Positions 23,886 to 32,679 of a stretch of DNA of 36,373 bases are shown piece after piece. Positions within the stretch are counted from its first letter, which is position 1. Every line of letters begins with the position of its first letter. Both the position numbers and the translations under genes were made by a program. Under the pieces are notes generated by a model. It ran no database searches and was not told where the DNA came from. It saw only the letters and a program-made list of their open reading frames with translations. The stretch is from Caballeronia glebae (lineage in GTDB: Bacteria > Pseudomonadota > Gammaproteobacteria > Burkholderiales > Burkholderiaceae), in assembly GCF_001545035.1 (NCBI RefSeq), contig NZ_FCOJ02000068.1, positions 1 to 36,373 of the forward strand. Direction: 5' to 3'.

Positions 23886-25223
23886 TCAATACGCATACCT
23901 TCCCACTACTTCCGCAACGCGTCCCAGCGCGTTCTCCAATGTCCCGACATCCACCGATCCCAACGCCAGCCGCAACGCATGCGGCACTTGCGTCGTCATA
24001 CAAAACGGCTCGGCCGTCGACACCGAGATCCGCTCTTCCAGCAGCGCGGCGGCGATGCGATCCGCGCGCACTTCCTCGGGCATCGGCAGCCACACGAAAT
24101 ACGAAGCCGGATGCGCCACGCGCTTCAATCGCCCGAGCGCGCGCGCCGCGATGACCTGCCGCATCGACGCATCCGCGCGCTTCTGGGCTTCGAGTCTTTC
24201 GACCGTGCCATCCGCCAGCCAGCCGCACGCGATAGCCGTCATGACGCCCGGCGTATTCCACGTCGTCACTCTGATGGCGCGCTCGATCTTCGGCACCCAT
24301 TCGGGCGGCGCGACGACATAACCCACACGCAAGCCCGTCGCCACGTTCTTCGAGAATCCGGACACGTACACCGTGAGTTCGGGCGCGCTCGCGGCGAGCG
24401 GCGGCGGTGCATCGGCGGCGAGAAAGGCATACGCGGCATCTTCGATGATGAAAAAGCCATGCTTGCGCGCGAGCGATGCCAGTTGCCTGCGTCGCGTCGC
24501 CGTCATCACCCAGCCGAGCGGATTGTGCAGCGTCGGCATCGTGTAGAGGGCGCGCACGCGGCGTCGCTTGCACAACGCGTCGAGCGCGTCGGGATCGGGG
24601 CCCGCGCCCGACGCCGGCACAGGCGCGAGTTCGATCCGCTGCGCCTCGGCCAGCAACTTGAAGCCGGGATAGGTCAGCGTGTCGACCGCGACCACATCGG
24701 CTGGTTTCAGAAGCGCCATGACGGTCGTGGCGAGGCCGTGCTGCGCGCCATCGACGATCATCACGCGATCCGCGCTCACGTCGAGACCGCGGCGCGCCAG
24801 ATGACGCGCGACCGTTGCCCGGTCGCTCGCGCGTCCGCCATGCGGCTGATAGCGCAACAGCGCTTCCAGATCGCCCGCCGACGACAACTGGCGCAACGCA
24901 TTGCGCAACAGTTCCGCTTGACCCGGCAGCGCGGGATAGTTGAAATTCAGATCGACCATGTCGGCGGCAATCGCGACCTGATCGATGCCGAGCCCGCGCG
25001 CGAGCGTCGTTTCCTTCACGAACGTGCCGCGCCCCGTTTCGCCGCTGACGAGACCCATCGCGTTCAATTCGGCGTACACGCGCGTCGCGGTCACGATGCC
25101 GAGCCGCTCGCGCGCGGCCAGTTCGCGATGCGTCGGCAGGCGCGCGCCCGGCTTGAGGCGGCCGGAACGAATGTCGTCGGCGAATCTGTCGACGATCTGC
25201 CTGTAACGCGGTTGCTTCGGCAT
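23886..25223 (-). CDS. MocR-type transcriptional regulator (second copy)
   Basis: 445 residues from the ATG at 25223 (MPKQPRYRQIVDRF); the frame is open further upstream, but that part is antisense to the neighbour gene. The GntR-type winged helix covers about 5-72 (GARLPTHRELAARERLGIVT, GRGTFVKE). The aminotransferase-like domain has VDGAQHGL, TMPTLHNPLGWVM, IIEDAAYAF and Lys292 in SGFSKNVATGLRVGY for PLP. It is only loosely similar to the MocR protein at 12943-14400. It is divergent from a DJ-1/PfpI gene with 100 bp between, so that gene is its probable target. Confidence 0.9.
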   Translation of the reverse strand: MPKQPRYRQIVDRFADDIRSGRLKPGARLPTHRELAARERLGIVTATRVYAELNAMGLVSGETGRGTFVKETTLARGLGIDQVAIAADMVDLNFNYPALPGQAELLRNALRQLSSAGDLEALLRYQPHGGRASDRATVARHLARRGLDVSADRVMIVDGAQHGLATTVMALLKPADVVAVDTLTYPGFKLLAEAQRIELAPVPASGAGPDPDALDALCKRRRVRALYTMPTLHNPLGWVMTATRRRQLASLARKHGFFIIEDAAYAFLAADAPPPLAASAPELTVYVSGFSKNVATGLRVGYVVAPPEWVPKIERAIRVTTWNTPGVMTAIACGWLADGTVERLEAQKRADASMRQVIAARALGRLKRVAHPASYFVWLPMPEEVRADRIAAALLEERISVSTAEPFCMTTQVPHALRLALGSVDVGTLENALGRVAEVVGRYAY

Positions 25224-25323
25224 GACTGCACGCTCCGGATGTATCCATGACAATTTTTTGATTGTATTCGTTTCAGGCCGTAGCATGCGCTCATGCAAAT
25301 CCATGCGCTCGGAGGGAAACATC
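25224..25323. promoter_or_regulatory. Divergent promoter MocR / PfpI with candidate operator
   Basis: GTATCCATGACAAT (25241-25254) and ATTGTATTCG (25261-25270) form an imperfect dyad around a TTTTTG centre, with ACAAT/ATTGT as perfect inner arms. It lies where a MocR regulator would control both genes. Confidence 0.4.
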
Positions 25324-25938
25324 ATGCACATCGCCATTCTTACGTTCGAAGGTTTCAACGAACTCGATTCGCTGATCGCGCTCGGCATTCTCAATCGCGT
25401 GAAAAAGCCTGGCTGGAAGGTGTCGATCGCGTGTCCGTCGGATGAAGTGCGTTCGATGAACGGCGTCGTGCTGCGAGCGCAAGCCACGCTCGAAGACGCC
25501 GCGCATGCCGATGCCGTGATCGTCGGCAGCGGCATGCTCACGCGCGAAGTCGTCGCCGATGCATCGCTGATGGCGCGTCTGAGACTCGATCCCGCGCGCC
25601 AGTTGTTGGCGGCGCAATGCTCGGGCACGCTCATTCTCGCGAAGCTCGGCCTGCTTCGCGACGTGCCCGCCTGCACCGATCTGACGACCAAGCCGTGGGT
25701 CGAGGAAGCGGGCGTGCGCACGCTCGATCAGCCGTTCGTCGCGAACGGCAACGTGGCCACGGCGGGCGGGTGCCTCGCATCGCAATATCTCGCGGCGTGG
25801 GTGATCGCACGGCTCGAAGGCGTCGAGGCGGCGCGCGGCGCGATTCACTACGTCGCGCCGGTCGGCGAGAAAGAGGCGTATGTCGAGCGCGCGATGAAAA
25901 ACATCGCGCCGTTTCTGGATGTCGCCGCGCTCGCGTGA
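25324..25938 (+). CDS. DJ-1/PfpI-family protein
   Basis: 204 residues; the ATG at 25324 follows GGAGGG at ideal spacing. The class I glutamine-amidotransferase-like fold is shown by MHIAILTFEGFNELDSLIAL, VIVGSG and Cys99 in AAQCSGTLILAKLGLL at the nucleophile elbow. The residue after Cys is Ser rather than the His of PfpI proteases, so it belongs with the AraC-associated/isonitrile-hydratase-like branch. The reaction is not known. Control by the divergent MocR regulator is likely. Confidence 0.88.
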   Translation: MHIAILTFEGFNELDSLIALGILNRVKKPGWKVSIACPSDEVRSMNGVVLRAQATLEDAAHADAVIVGSGMLTREVVADASLMARLRLDPARQLLAAQCSGTLILAKLGLLRDVPACTDLTTKPWVEEAGVRTLDQPFVANGNVATAGGCLASQYLAAWVIARLEGVEAARGAIHYVAPVGEKEAYVERAMKNIAPFLDVAALA

Positions 25939-26054
25939 TCGACGAATAAGCGTGCACTGCAAAGCCCGTCGCGACGCGCGCGGCGGGTGCATTCATGCTG
26001 CACGCGCGCAAAGAAAATCACTTGTATAAAGCAGTAAACGCTTCGGGAAAGTCC

Positions 26055-26083
26055 TTACAGAAACATCAGACGTCTGATGTATA
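26055..26083 (+). promoter_or_regulatory. Promoter of the gntR-mtnK-dhaL unit with an 18-bp operator palindrome
   Basis: ACATCAGACGTCTGATGT at 26063-26080 is a perfect 18-bp palindrome. It fills the space between a -35-like TTACAG (26055-26060) and a -10-like TGTATA (26078-26083) set 17 bp apart. A bound repressor would block RNA polymerase. The site is 33 bp ahead of the gntR ATG, so autoregulation of the regulator together with the genes behind it is expected. That this GntR protein is the binder is inferred. Confidence 0.75.
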
Positions 26084-26112
26084 TTTCAGGGACTGTCATC
26101 CGAGAGAGCCTC

Positions 26113-26832
26113 ATGCGCCTGAGCGTCGATCGATCGATGAGCGACAAGATCCAGGAGTCGCTCCTCACCATGATCCGCGAGCGCAAGCTCAAGCCCGGCG
26201 ATCAGATTCCCACTGAAATAGAGCTTTGCGAGCTGCTCGGCGTCGGCCGGTCGAGCTTGCGCGAAGCGGTCGCGCAGATGATCTCGCATGGCTTGCTGTC
26301 GCGTCAGCAAGGCAAGGGCACCTTCATCAGACAAATTTCGCTGAAGCTGCATGGTGGACTCGATGATCTGATGTCAGTGACCGACATGATTCGCAGCGTC
26401 GGCGCGGTGCCGGCGACGAGCCGTATCCGCACAGACACCGTCGCGGCGTCGGAGAGTCTCGCGGAAAAGCTCGCCATCAGGCCCGGCGATCCTTGCGTGA
26501 GAATCGAGCGCGTGCGGCGCGCGGACGACGCCATCGCGGCGTATTGCATCGACACGATCCCGCAGCGCGTGTTCGATGCCGCCGAGGGCGAGCTGGGCGA
26601 ATCGCTCTTCGGCATGTTCGAGCGCACGGGGCGGCGGCTGTCGCATACGCATACGTCGATACAGCCGACCATTCTCACGCCGCGCGATCTGCCGGAACTG
26701 GGCGACGGCTTCGGTCTTTTTCTGCTGCTGGACGAAGTGGATTTCGATCAGAGCGGCGAGCCGCTTTGCTATAGCAACGACTACTACAACACGAGCATCT
26801 TCAAGTTCGATCTGGTGCGCAAGCGTCGCTGA
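26113..26832 (+). CDS. GntR-family regulator, HutC/UTRA type
   Basis: 239 residues from the ATG at 26113 (MRLSVDRSMSDKIQES), chosen because the longer frame runs back over the promoter. The GntR winged helix covers about 8-75 (KPGDQIPTEIELCELLGVGR, SSLREAV, GKGTFI). The rest is a UTRA effector domain (RIRTDTVAASESLAEKLAIR, PGDPCVRIERVRRAD, SLFGMFERTGRRLSHTHTSI). HutC-type members bind a pathway metabolite, often a sugar phosphate. It is the first gene of the unit, 38 bp before mtnK. Effector candidates are 5-methylthioribose, 5-deoxyribose or their phosphates. Confidence 0.9.
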   Translation: MRLSVDRSMSDKIQESLLTMIRERKLKPGDQIPTEIELCELLGVGRSSLREAVAQMISHGLLSRQQGKGTFIRQISLKLHGGLDDLMSVTDMIRSVGAVPATSRIRTDTVAASESLAEKLAIRPGDPCVRIERVRRADDAIAAYCIDTIPQRVFDAAEGELGESLFGMFERTGRRLSHTHTSIQPTILTPRDLPELGDGFGLFLLLDEVDFDQSGEPLCYSNDYYNTSIFKFDLVRKRR

Positions 26833-26870
26833 ATACGACGCGCGCGCGGGCAACATCGGAGGAGACACCG

Positions 26871-28136
26871 ATGGAGTTTGAAGCTTTCACCGCGCAGGAA
26901 CTCGCTGCCTATCTCGGTGGCGTGCCCGACGTGCGCGCGCTGCTGGGCGACCCCGAGGATCTCGAAGTCGCCGAAGTGGGCGACGGCAATCTGAACTACG
27001 TGTACTTCGTGACCAATGCGAAGACGCCGCGGCGCAGTGTCGTCGTGAAGCAGGCGCCGCCTTTTCTGCGGCTCGTCGGCAAGGCGTGGCCGCTTTCGTG
27101 TCAGCGCATGGAGCATGAAGTCGCCGCGTTGCGGCGCTTCGGTGCGCTGTGTCCGCAACATGTGCCGAAGGTTTATCACGCGGACAGCAAGCGTTTTCTG
27201 ATGGTGATGCAGCATCTCGCGTCGCATCGCATCCTGCGTCAAGGCCTGATCGATGGCGCGATGTATCCGTGTCTCGCGGATCATCTGTCGAGCTATCTCG
27301 CGCATACGCTTTTCTATGGCTCCGATCTCTTCCTCGCGCCCGATATCAAGAAGCAGGCCGCGAGCGCCGCCGTCAATTCGGAGCTATGCAAGATCACCGA
27401 GGATCTCGTCTTCACATTTCCGTTCGAGGATCATCCGTCGAACATGTATAGCCCCGCATTGCCGAAGGCGGCGATCGAACGGCTCAGAACGCACGAACCG
27501 TTGCGCATCGCCGCGGCCGACATGAAGTGGGCCTTCATGAATCACGCCGAGACCTTGCTGCACGGCGATCTGCATACCGGTTCGATCATGGTGAATGAAA
27601 GCGAGACCTTCGTGATCGATCCGGAGTTCGCGTTCTATGGACCGATGGGCTTCGATGTCGGCGCGCTGCTCGCGAATCTGCTGCTCGCGTATTTCTCGCG
27701 CGACTGGCATGGCCGTATCGATGGGCGCGATCCCGTCGCGTATCAGGAATGGCTGCTCGAACAGATGACGCGTATCTGGACCGGCTTCAGCGCGCAATTC
27801 CTCGAACTGTGGCGCGATCACGAGAGCCGCAGCAAGCGGCGCTTTATCGGTGGAGAAGCGGAGAGCCGCGCGCTCAGCGCGTATCGCGCGCATTTCATGC
27901 GGCGTTTGCTCGCGGATACGTTGGGCTTCGCGGGCTGCAAGATGATTCGACGCATCGTGGGCATGGCGAAGGTCGCGGAGATCATGCGCATTCCGGATGC
28001 GCAGGCGCGTGCGCGTATCGAGGTGCGTTCTCTGCGTTGCGCGGAAACGTTGCTCGTCGAGCGCGGCACGCTCGGCGATATCGAAGACGTGGCGATGCTC
28101 GCGCGCGACATTCAGCGCGACACCGCGACGCTGTGA
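26871..28136 (+). CDS. mtnK: S-methyl-5-thioribose kinase (MtnK) / 5-deoxyribose kinase candidate
   Basis: 421 residues; GGAGGAG precedes the ATG. MtnK phosphorylates 5-methylthioribose at C1 using ATP. The ATP-binding loop is EVGDGNLNYVY (about 35-45) with Lys60 in VVVK. The catalytic loop HGDLHTGSIM (231-240, Asp233) and the metal-binding IDPEFAFYGPMGFD (249-262) are complete; these are MtnK-specific forms of the aminoglycoside-kinase fold. Length is normal (about 400). No MTA nucleosidase or phosphorylase gene is nearby, so the substrate should be the free sugar, probably imported by the transporter of this operon. Related enzymes also accept 5-deoxyribose, so the native substrate is open. 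Confidence 0.92.
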   Translation: MEFEAFTAQELAAYLGGVPDVRALLGDPEDLEVAEVGDGNLNYVYFVTNAKTPRRSVVVKQAPPFLRLVGKAWPLSCQRMEHEVAALRRFGALCPQHVPKVYHADSKRFLMVMQHLASHRILRQGLIDGAMYPCLADHLSSYLAHTLFYGSDLFLAPDIKKQAASAAVNSELCKITEDLVFTFPFEDHPSNMYSPALPKAAIERLRTHEPLRIAAADMKWAFMNHAETLLHGDLHTGSIMVNESETFVIDPEFAFYGPMGFDVGALLANLLLAYFSRDWHGRIDGRDPVAYQEWLLEQMTRIWTGFSAQFLELWRDHESRSKRRFIGGEAESRALSAYRAHFMRRLLADTLGFAGCKMIRRIVGMAKVAEIMRIPDAQARARIEVRSLRCAETLLVERGTLGDIEDVAMLARDIQRDTATL

Positions 28137-28147
28137 CAGGAGATTTC

Positions 28148-29227
28148 ATGGCGTCGCAGCCCTTGTTCACCACGCTTCCCCCGACGATCGAATGGCGCGA
28201 CGGCGATCTGCTCCTGCTCGATCAGACGCGCCTGCCGCATGAGATCGTCGTGGAGAATGTCGCCGATGTAAAAGCGGTCTGGCGCGCCATTCGCGAGTTG
28301 CGCGTGCGCGGCGCGCCGGCTATCGGCGTGGCGGCGGCCTATGGGCTTTGCATCGCGATGCGTGAATCGACGGCGCTGAGCGTCGCGCAGTATCGCGCCG
28401 AACTGGAAGGTCATGCGAACTGGCTCGAAACGGCGCGCCCCACGGCGGTTAACCTGAGCTGGGGCGTGCGGCGCATGCTGCGTCATGCACGCGACACCGA
28501 TGCGAAAGATGCCGCGACGCTTCACGAAGCGCTCGTCGAGGAAGCGCAGCGGATACACAAGGAAGACCGGACGCTCTGCGAGGGCATTGGCGAGCATGGC
28601 ATGCCGCTCGTTCGCGAAGGCTGCGGCGTGCTCACGCACTGCAATGCGGGCGCGCTCGCGACGACGGGCATCGGCACGGCCACCGCGCCGATCTATGCGG
28701 CGCATCGCGCGGGCATCGCGTTCAAGGTCTACGCCGATGAAACGCGTCCGCTTCTGCAAGGCGCGCGTCTCACCGCATTCGAACTGCAGCAGGCGGGCGT
28801 CGATGTCACGCTCATCATGGATAGCGCGGCTGCATCGATCATGTCGCAAGGGCTCGTCGATCTCGTGATCGTCGGGACGGACCGTGTCGCCGCGAACGGA
28901 GATTTCGCCAACAAGATCGGCACGCTCGGCCTCGCCATCGCCGCGAATTACTACGGCATTCCGTTCTATGTCGCGTGCCCTTCATCGACGCTCGATCTGC
29001 AAACCGCGAGCGGATCGCGCATCGAAATCGAAGAGCGCGATGCGCACGAGGTGACGCATCTCGCCGGACGACGCATCGCACCCGATGCGATGCAAGCGCG
29101 CAATCCAGCGTTCGACGTGACGCCGCATGCGCTCGTGAGCGGCTTCATCACGGAACGCGGCATCGTGCGCGCGCCGTTCGAACGATCGCTGCGAACGCTG
29201 TTCGCCGCAGAGGGAAACGCCGCATGA
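28148..29227 (+). CDS. mtnA: S-methyl-5-thioribose-1-phosphate isomerase (MtnA)
   Basis: 359 residues from the ATG at 28148, preceded by AGGAG; 11 bp after mtnK. It converts the aldose 1-phosphate to the ketose 1-phosphate (methylthioribulose or 5-deoxyribulose 1-phosphate). Catalytic Cys165 (VLTHCNAGALATTG) and Asp245 (VIVGTDRVAANGDFANKIGT) are present, as are RVRGAPAIGVAAAYG and the substrate-binding ADETRPLLQGARLTAFEL. The mtnBCDE genes of the usual methionine salvage route are absent here; the next gene is an aldolase, which points to aldol cleavage instead. Confidence 0.95.
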   Translation: MASQPLFTTLPPTIEWRDGDLLLLDQTRLPHEIVVENVADVKAVWRAIRELRVRGAPAIGVAAAYGLCIAMRESTALSVAQYRAELEGHANWLETARPTAVNLSWGVRRMLRHARDTDAKDAATLHEALVEEAQRIHKEDRTLCEGIGEHGMPLVREGCGVLTHCNAGALATTGIGTATAPIYAAHRAGIAFKVYADETRPLLQGARLTAFELQQAGVDVTLIMDSAAASIMSQGLVDLVIVGTDRVAANGDFANKIGTLGLAIAANYYGIPFYVACPSSTLDLQTASGSRIEIEERDAHEVTHLAGRRIAPDAMQARNPAFDVTPHALVSGFITERGIVRAPFERSLRTLFAAEGNAA

Positions 29228-29895
29228 TCGCGGCCGATGAAAGCGCGCTGCGCCGCGCGATTGTCGAGACAGCGCTCGACATAGAGCGGCTCGGCATCAA
29301 TCAGGGTACGTCGGGCAACGTGAGCGCGCGGTATCGCGAAGGCTTTCTGATCACGCCGAGCGGCGTGCCCGCGCGCGAACTCGACGAGCGGCAGATCGTG
29401 TGGCTGCCGCTCGATGTCGCCGACGACGCGGACATTCTGCGCGTAGAACGGCCTTCATCGGAATGGCGCATTCATCGGGACATTCTGCGCGCGCGTGGCG
29501 AAATTCACGCGGTCGTACATACGCATTCGATCGCCGCGACCGCGCTCGCCATTCACGGCCGCGACATTCCCGCGCTGCATTACATGGTCGCGGCGGCGGG
29601 CGGCAAGTCGATACGTTGCGCGCCGTATGCGGTCTTCGGTAGCCAGGCCTTGTCCGATCATGCGCTCGCAGCGCTCGACGCGCGTCGCGCGTGTCTGCTC
29701 GCGCATCATGGCGTGATCGCGCTCGGCGTGGATCTCGCACGCGCCGTGTGGCTTGCGCATGAGGTCGAGGTGCTTGCGAAGCAATACTTGCTGGCGTTGC
29801 AGATCGGCGCACCGCCTTTGCTTTCCGACGAGCAGATGGATGAAGTGCTGGAGAAGTTCAAGTCTTACGGCAAGCGCAACACGGGGGATCGCTGA
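29224..29895 (+). CDS. Class II (FucA-type) aldolase, likely 5-methylthioribulose/5-deoxyribulose-1-phosphate aldolase
   Basis: 223 residues; its ATG overlaps the mtnA stop (ATGA), so it is translationally coupled. FucA/Ald2-type features are all there: GTSGNVSAR (28-36) and TPSG (44-47) for phosphate binding, Glu80 (PSSEWRIH) as catalytic acid/base, and zinc ligands in HTH (99-101) and HH (161-162). In the DHAP shunt such an enzyme splits the ketose 1-phosphate into DHAP and 2-methylthioacetaldehyde (or acetaldehyde from 5-deoxyribulose 1-phosphate). An MtnB dehydratase shares the fold but would be expected with mtnC/mtnD; none is present. L-fuculose or L-rhamnulose 1-phosphate are other possible substrates. 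Confidence 0.85.
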   Translation: MIAADESALRRAIVETALDIERLGINQGTSGNVSARYREGFLITPSGVPARELDERQIVWLPLDVADDADILRVERPSSEWRIHRDILRARGEIHAVVHTHSIAATALAIHGRDIPALHYMVAAAGGKSIRCAPYAVFGSQALSDHALAALDARRACLLAHHGVIALGVDLARAVWLAHEVEVLAKQYLLALQIGAPPLLSDEQMDEVLEKFKSYGKRNTGDR

Positions 29896-29969
29896 TACGC
29901 GCGTGACGAGAAGCGAGGCCTCATCGCAACGAAGAAATGCATTGAACAACTCGTACAACGGAGACAGCC

Positions 29970-31085
29970 ATGGCATGGAGTTCGGCAAGGTTCGACAGTT
30001 GGGCAACGTTCGGCAAATCCACGGGCGCGGTATTGCTATGCACGGCCGCCGCGTTGAGCGGCTGCTCGAAAAGCGACAACTCGTCGTCGACGAGCAGCAC
30101 CAACGCGGCGTCGAGCGCGAGCGCGGCGGCCAGCGCGCCGGCGAGTGCGCCGGCCACAAGCGCCGCGGGCGGCAAGACCAAGGTCGGCTTCTCGATCGCG
30201 ACCTTGAACAACGCGTTCTTCGTCGGTCTGAAGGCGGGTGTCGAGCGCGGCTCGAAGGATCAGGGCTTCGAACTCGTGCAGACCAACGCGAACGGCGACG
30301 CGCAGCAGCAGGTCAACGATGCGATCAATCTGTTGAGCCAGGGCGTCACGGCGCTCGTGCTCAATCCGATCGATTCGAAGGCCATCATTCCGGCCGTCGA
30401 AAAAGCCAACTCGATGAACATTCCCGTCTTCACGCTCGATCGCGGATCGGATGGCGGCAAGGTCACGTCGTTCGTCGCGTCCGATAACGTGGCGCTCGGG
30501 CAGACGGGGGCGAAGTGGATCGCCGAGCAACTGAAGAAGCGCTACGGCGAAGAGAAGGGCAACGTGGTCGATCTGATCGGTCTCGTGGGCACGACCGCCG
30601 CGACGGACCGCGAAAAGGGCTTCAGCGAAGAGATCGCGAAGTACCCGAACATCAAGGTCGTCGCGCGTCAGGAAGGCGCCTTCGATCAGGAGAAGTCGCT
30701 CAACGCGATGACGAGCATCCTGCAGAAATATCCGCAAATCGATGCGGTGTTCGGCGCGAACGACGACAACACCGTGGGTGCGGAAAAGGCCATCGACAAC
30801 GCGGGCCGCTACAAGCCGCTCGGCGACAAGGAGCATATTCTCGTGATCGGCGCCGACGGCACCGCGCAGGCGCTCTCCGCGATCCGCGCGGGCAAGCAGG
30901 ACGCGACGATCTCGCAGAACCCGATCCAGATGGCGGCGAAGTCGCTGCAGTTCATCGCGGATTACAACGCGAAGAAGGACGTGCCCGCGAACTACGCATG
31001 GCCGACGATGCTCATCGACAAATCGAACATCGATTCGGCCGAAGTGAAGAAGTACGGTCTGTGGTCCGAGGAAGTGAAGCAGTAA
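29970..31085 (+). CDS. Sugar ABC transporter substrate-binding lipoprotein (ribose/RbsB type)
   Basis: 371 residues. The N-terminal signal ends in a lipobox (AALSGC, Cys32), so this is a membrane-anchored lipoprotein, which is unusual for a proteobacterial RbsB-type protein. A Ser/Ala/Pro-rich linker of about 30 residues follows. The rest is a periplasmic binding protein of the ribose/galactose fold (KVGFSIATLNNAFFVGLKAG, ALVLNPIDSKAIIPAVEKA, IPVFTLDRGSDGG, DAVFGANDDNTVGAEKAI, ILVIGADGTAQALSAI). CAACGGAGACAG supplies the ribosome binding site. The cargo is likely the sugar handled by MtnK. Confidence 0.93.
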   Translation: MAWSSARFDSWATFGKSTGAVLLCTAAALSGCSKSDNSSSTSSTNAASSASAAASAPASAPATSAAGGKTKVGFSIATLNNAFFVGLKAGVERGSKDQGFELVQTNANGDAQQQVNDAINLLSQGVTALVLNPIDSKAIIPAVEKANSMNIPVFTLDRGSDGGKVTSFVASDNVALGQTGAKWIAEQLKKRYGEEKGNVVDLIGLVGTTAATDREKGFSEEIAKYPNIKVVARQEGAFDQEKSLNAMTSILQKYPQIDAVFGANDDNTVGAEKAIDNAGRYKPLGDKEHILVIGADGTAQALSAIRAGKQDATISQNPIQMAAKSLQFIADYNAKKDVPANYAWPTMLIDKSNIDSAEVKKYGLWSEEVKQ

Positions 31086-31143
31086 GGGCAACCGGCGGCC
31101 GCGTGGTTCGAGCGCCACGCGGCCCGCACACGGAATGCACGAC

Positions 31144-32679
31144 ATGACAGTGGAAACCGAAGCACGGGCGCGCCCGGCGGCGAATGCCGCAAGGCCGTTG
31201 TTGCGCATGCAAGGCATCGTCAAGAGCTTTCCCGGCGTGAAGGCGCTGCGCGGCGTGAGCCTCGAATTGCATGCGCGTCACGTGATGGCGATCGTCGGCG
31301 AGAACGGCGCGGGCAAGTCGTCGCTCGTGAAGGTGCTGTCGGGTGCGTATGAACCCGACGAAGGCACGATCGAAATCGACGGCGTGCCGCTCGCGCGCGG
31401 CACCCACGCGGCCATCGATGCGGGCGTGGCCGTCATCTATCAGGAGCTTTCGCTGATCAACGACATGACGGTCGCGGAGAACCTGTTTCTCGGCCGCATG
31501 CCCGCGCGCAAGGGCTTCGTGATGATGCGCGAGGCCAACACGATGGCGCGCGGAGCGCTCGCGCGCGTCGGCCTCGATAACGTGCCGCCGTGGATGCGTC
31601 TCGGCGATCTGCCGTTGAACAAGCGACAACTCGTCGAAGTGGCGAAGGCGATCGCGCGCGACGCGCGCATTCTCGTGATGGACGAGCCGACCGCCGCGCT
31701 GCAAAGCCATGACATCGCGAATCTGTATGCCGTGGTGCGCCGGCTGCGCGCGGAAGGCATGGGCATCATCTTCATCTCGCATCATCTGGAAGAAGTGTTC
31801 GAGCTTGCGGATTCCGCTGTCGTGATGCGCGATGGCGCGACCGTCGGCGCGCGCCCGATGCCGGAATGGACCGAAGCCGATCTCGTGCAGGCGATGGTCG
31901 CGCGCAATCTCGAATCGTTCTATCCGTGGGAGGCGCGCGAGTATGGTCCGGTCGTGCTCGAAGTGCGCGATCTCGCGAGTGCGCCGCTGTTGCGCAACGC
32001 GAGCTTCACGGTGCGCGCGGGCGAGATCGTCGGCATTGCGGGCATCGCGGGCGCGGGGCGCACGGAGTTGCTGAAGACGATCTTCGGCGCGTTGCCCGCG
32101 ACGAACGGCGAGATTTTCGTGAAGGGCAAGAAGGTCGCCAATCATTCGCCGACGCAAGGCGTGCGTCATGGGCTTGTCTATACGTCGGAGGATCGCAAGC
32201 TCGAAGGGCTCGTGCTTGAAGCGAACATCGAGGAGAACGTCGCGCTGTCGAGTCTGAAGGCGCTGGCGAGCGGCGGCTTCGTGAGCCGCGCGAAAAAGCG
32301 CAAGCTCGCGCAAGATGCGAGCGCGCGTTTCGGCGTGCGAGCGTCGTCGGTGTTGCAGATCACGGGCACGCTGTCGGGCGGCAATCAGCAAAAGGTGATT
32401 CTCGGCCGCGCGACGGCGACGAGCCCTGTCGTCATCATGCTCGACGAACCGACGCGCGGCATCGACGTGGGCGCGAAGTCCGAGATTTACGCGCACATGG
32501 TGACGATGGCGCGCGCGGGCGCGGCGGTCGTCATGGTGAGTTCGGAGCTGCCGGAGTTGCTGGGCATGTCGGATCGGGTGCTCGCGATGTATCGCGGCAG
32601 CATCGTGACCGAGATCGCGCGCGATCAGGCGGATTCGGAGACGGTCATTCAGTGGGCAACGACAGGAGCAGGCGCATGA
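31144..32679 (+). CDS. Sugar ABC transporter ATPase (RbsA/MglA type, two nucleotide-binding domains)
   Basis: 511 residues from the ATG at 31144; an ATG at 31135 has its Shine-Dalgarno-like bases too close. The first domain has Walker A VGENGAGKSS (51-60) and Walker B ILVMDEPTAAL; its signature is divergent (LPLNKRQLVEVAKAI). The second domain has the usual degenerate Walker A (GIAGAGRTELLKTIFGA), a canonical LSGGNQQKVILGRA signature and VVIMLDEPTRGIDVGAKSEI. This arrangement is normal for carbohydrate importers of the CUT2 family. It couples ATP hydrolysis to sugar uptake with the adjacent permease, whose start codon overlaps its stop. Confidence 0.93.
   Translation: MTVETEARARPAANAARPLLRMQGIVKSFPGVKALRGVSLELHARHVMAIVGENGAGKSSLVKVLSGAYEPDEGTIEIDGVPLARGTHAAIDAGVAVIYQELSLINDMTVAENLFLGRMPARKGFVMMREANTMARGALARVGLDNVPPWMRLGDLPLNKRQLVEVAKAIARDARILVMDEPTAALQSHDIANLYAVVRRLRAEGMGIIFISHHLEEVFELADSAVVMRDGATVGARPMPEWTEADLVQAMVARNLESFYPWEAREYGPVVLEVRDLASAPLLRNASFTVRAGEIVGIAGIAGAGRTELLKTIFGALPATNGEIFVKGKKVANHSPTQGVRHGLVYTSEDRKLEGLVLEANIEENVALSSLKALASGGFVSRAKKRKLAQDASARFGVRASSVLQITGTLSGGNQQKVILGRATATSPVVIMLDEPTRGIDVGAKSEIYAHMVTMARAGAAVVMVSSELPELLGMSDRVLAMYRGSIVTEIARDQADSETVIQWATTGAGA

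Noticed and set aside
26871..29895. Classical methionine salvage pathway
   Set aside because: mtnB/C/D/E are absent, and the gene after mtnA has aldolase features with no enolase or dioxygenase partner.
31012..32496. 494-residue minus-strand frame
   Set aside because: Shadow of the ABC ATPase gene, which has intact Walker and signature motifs.
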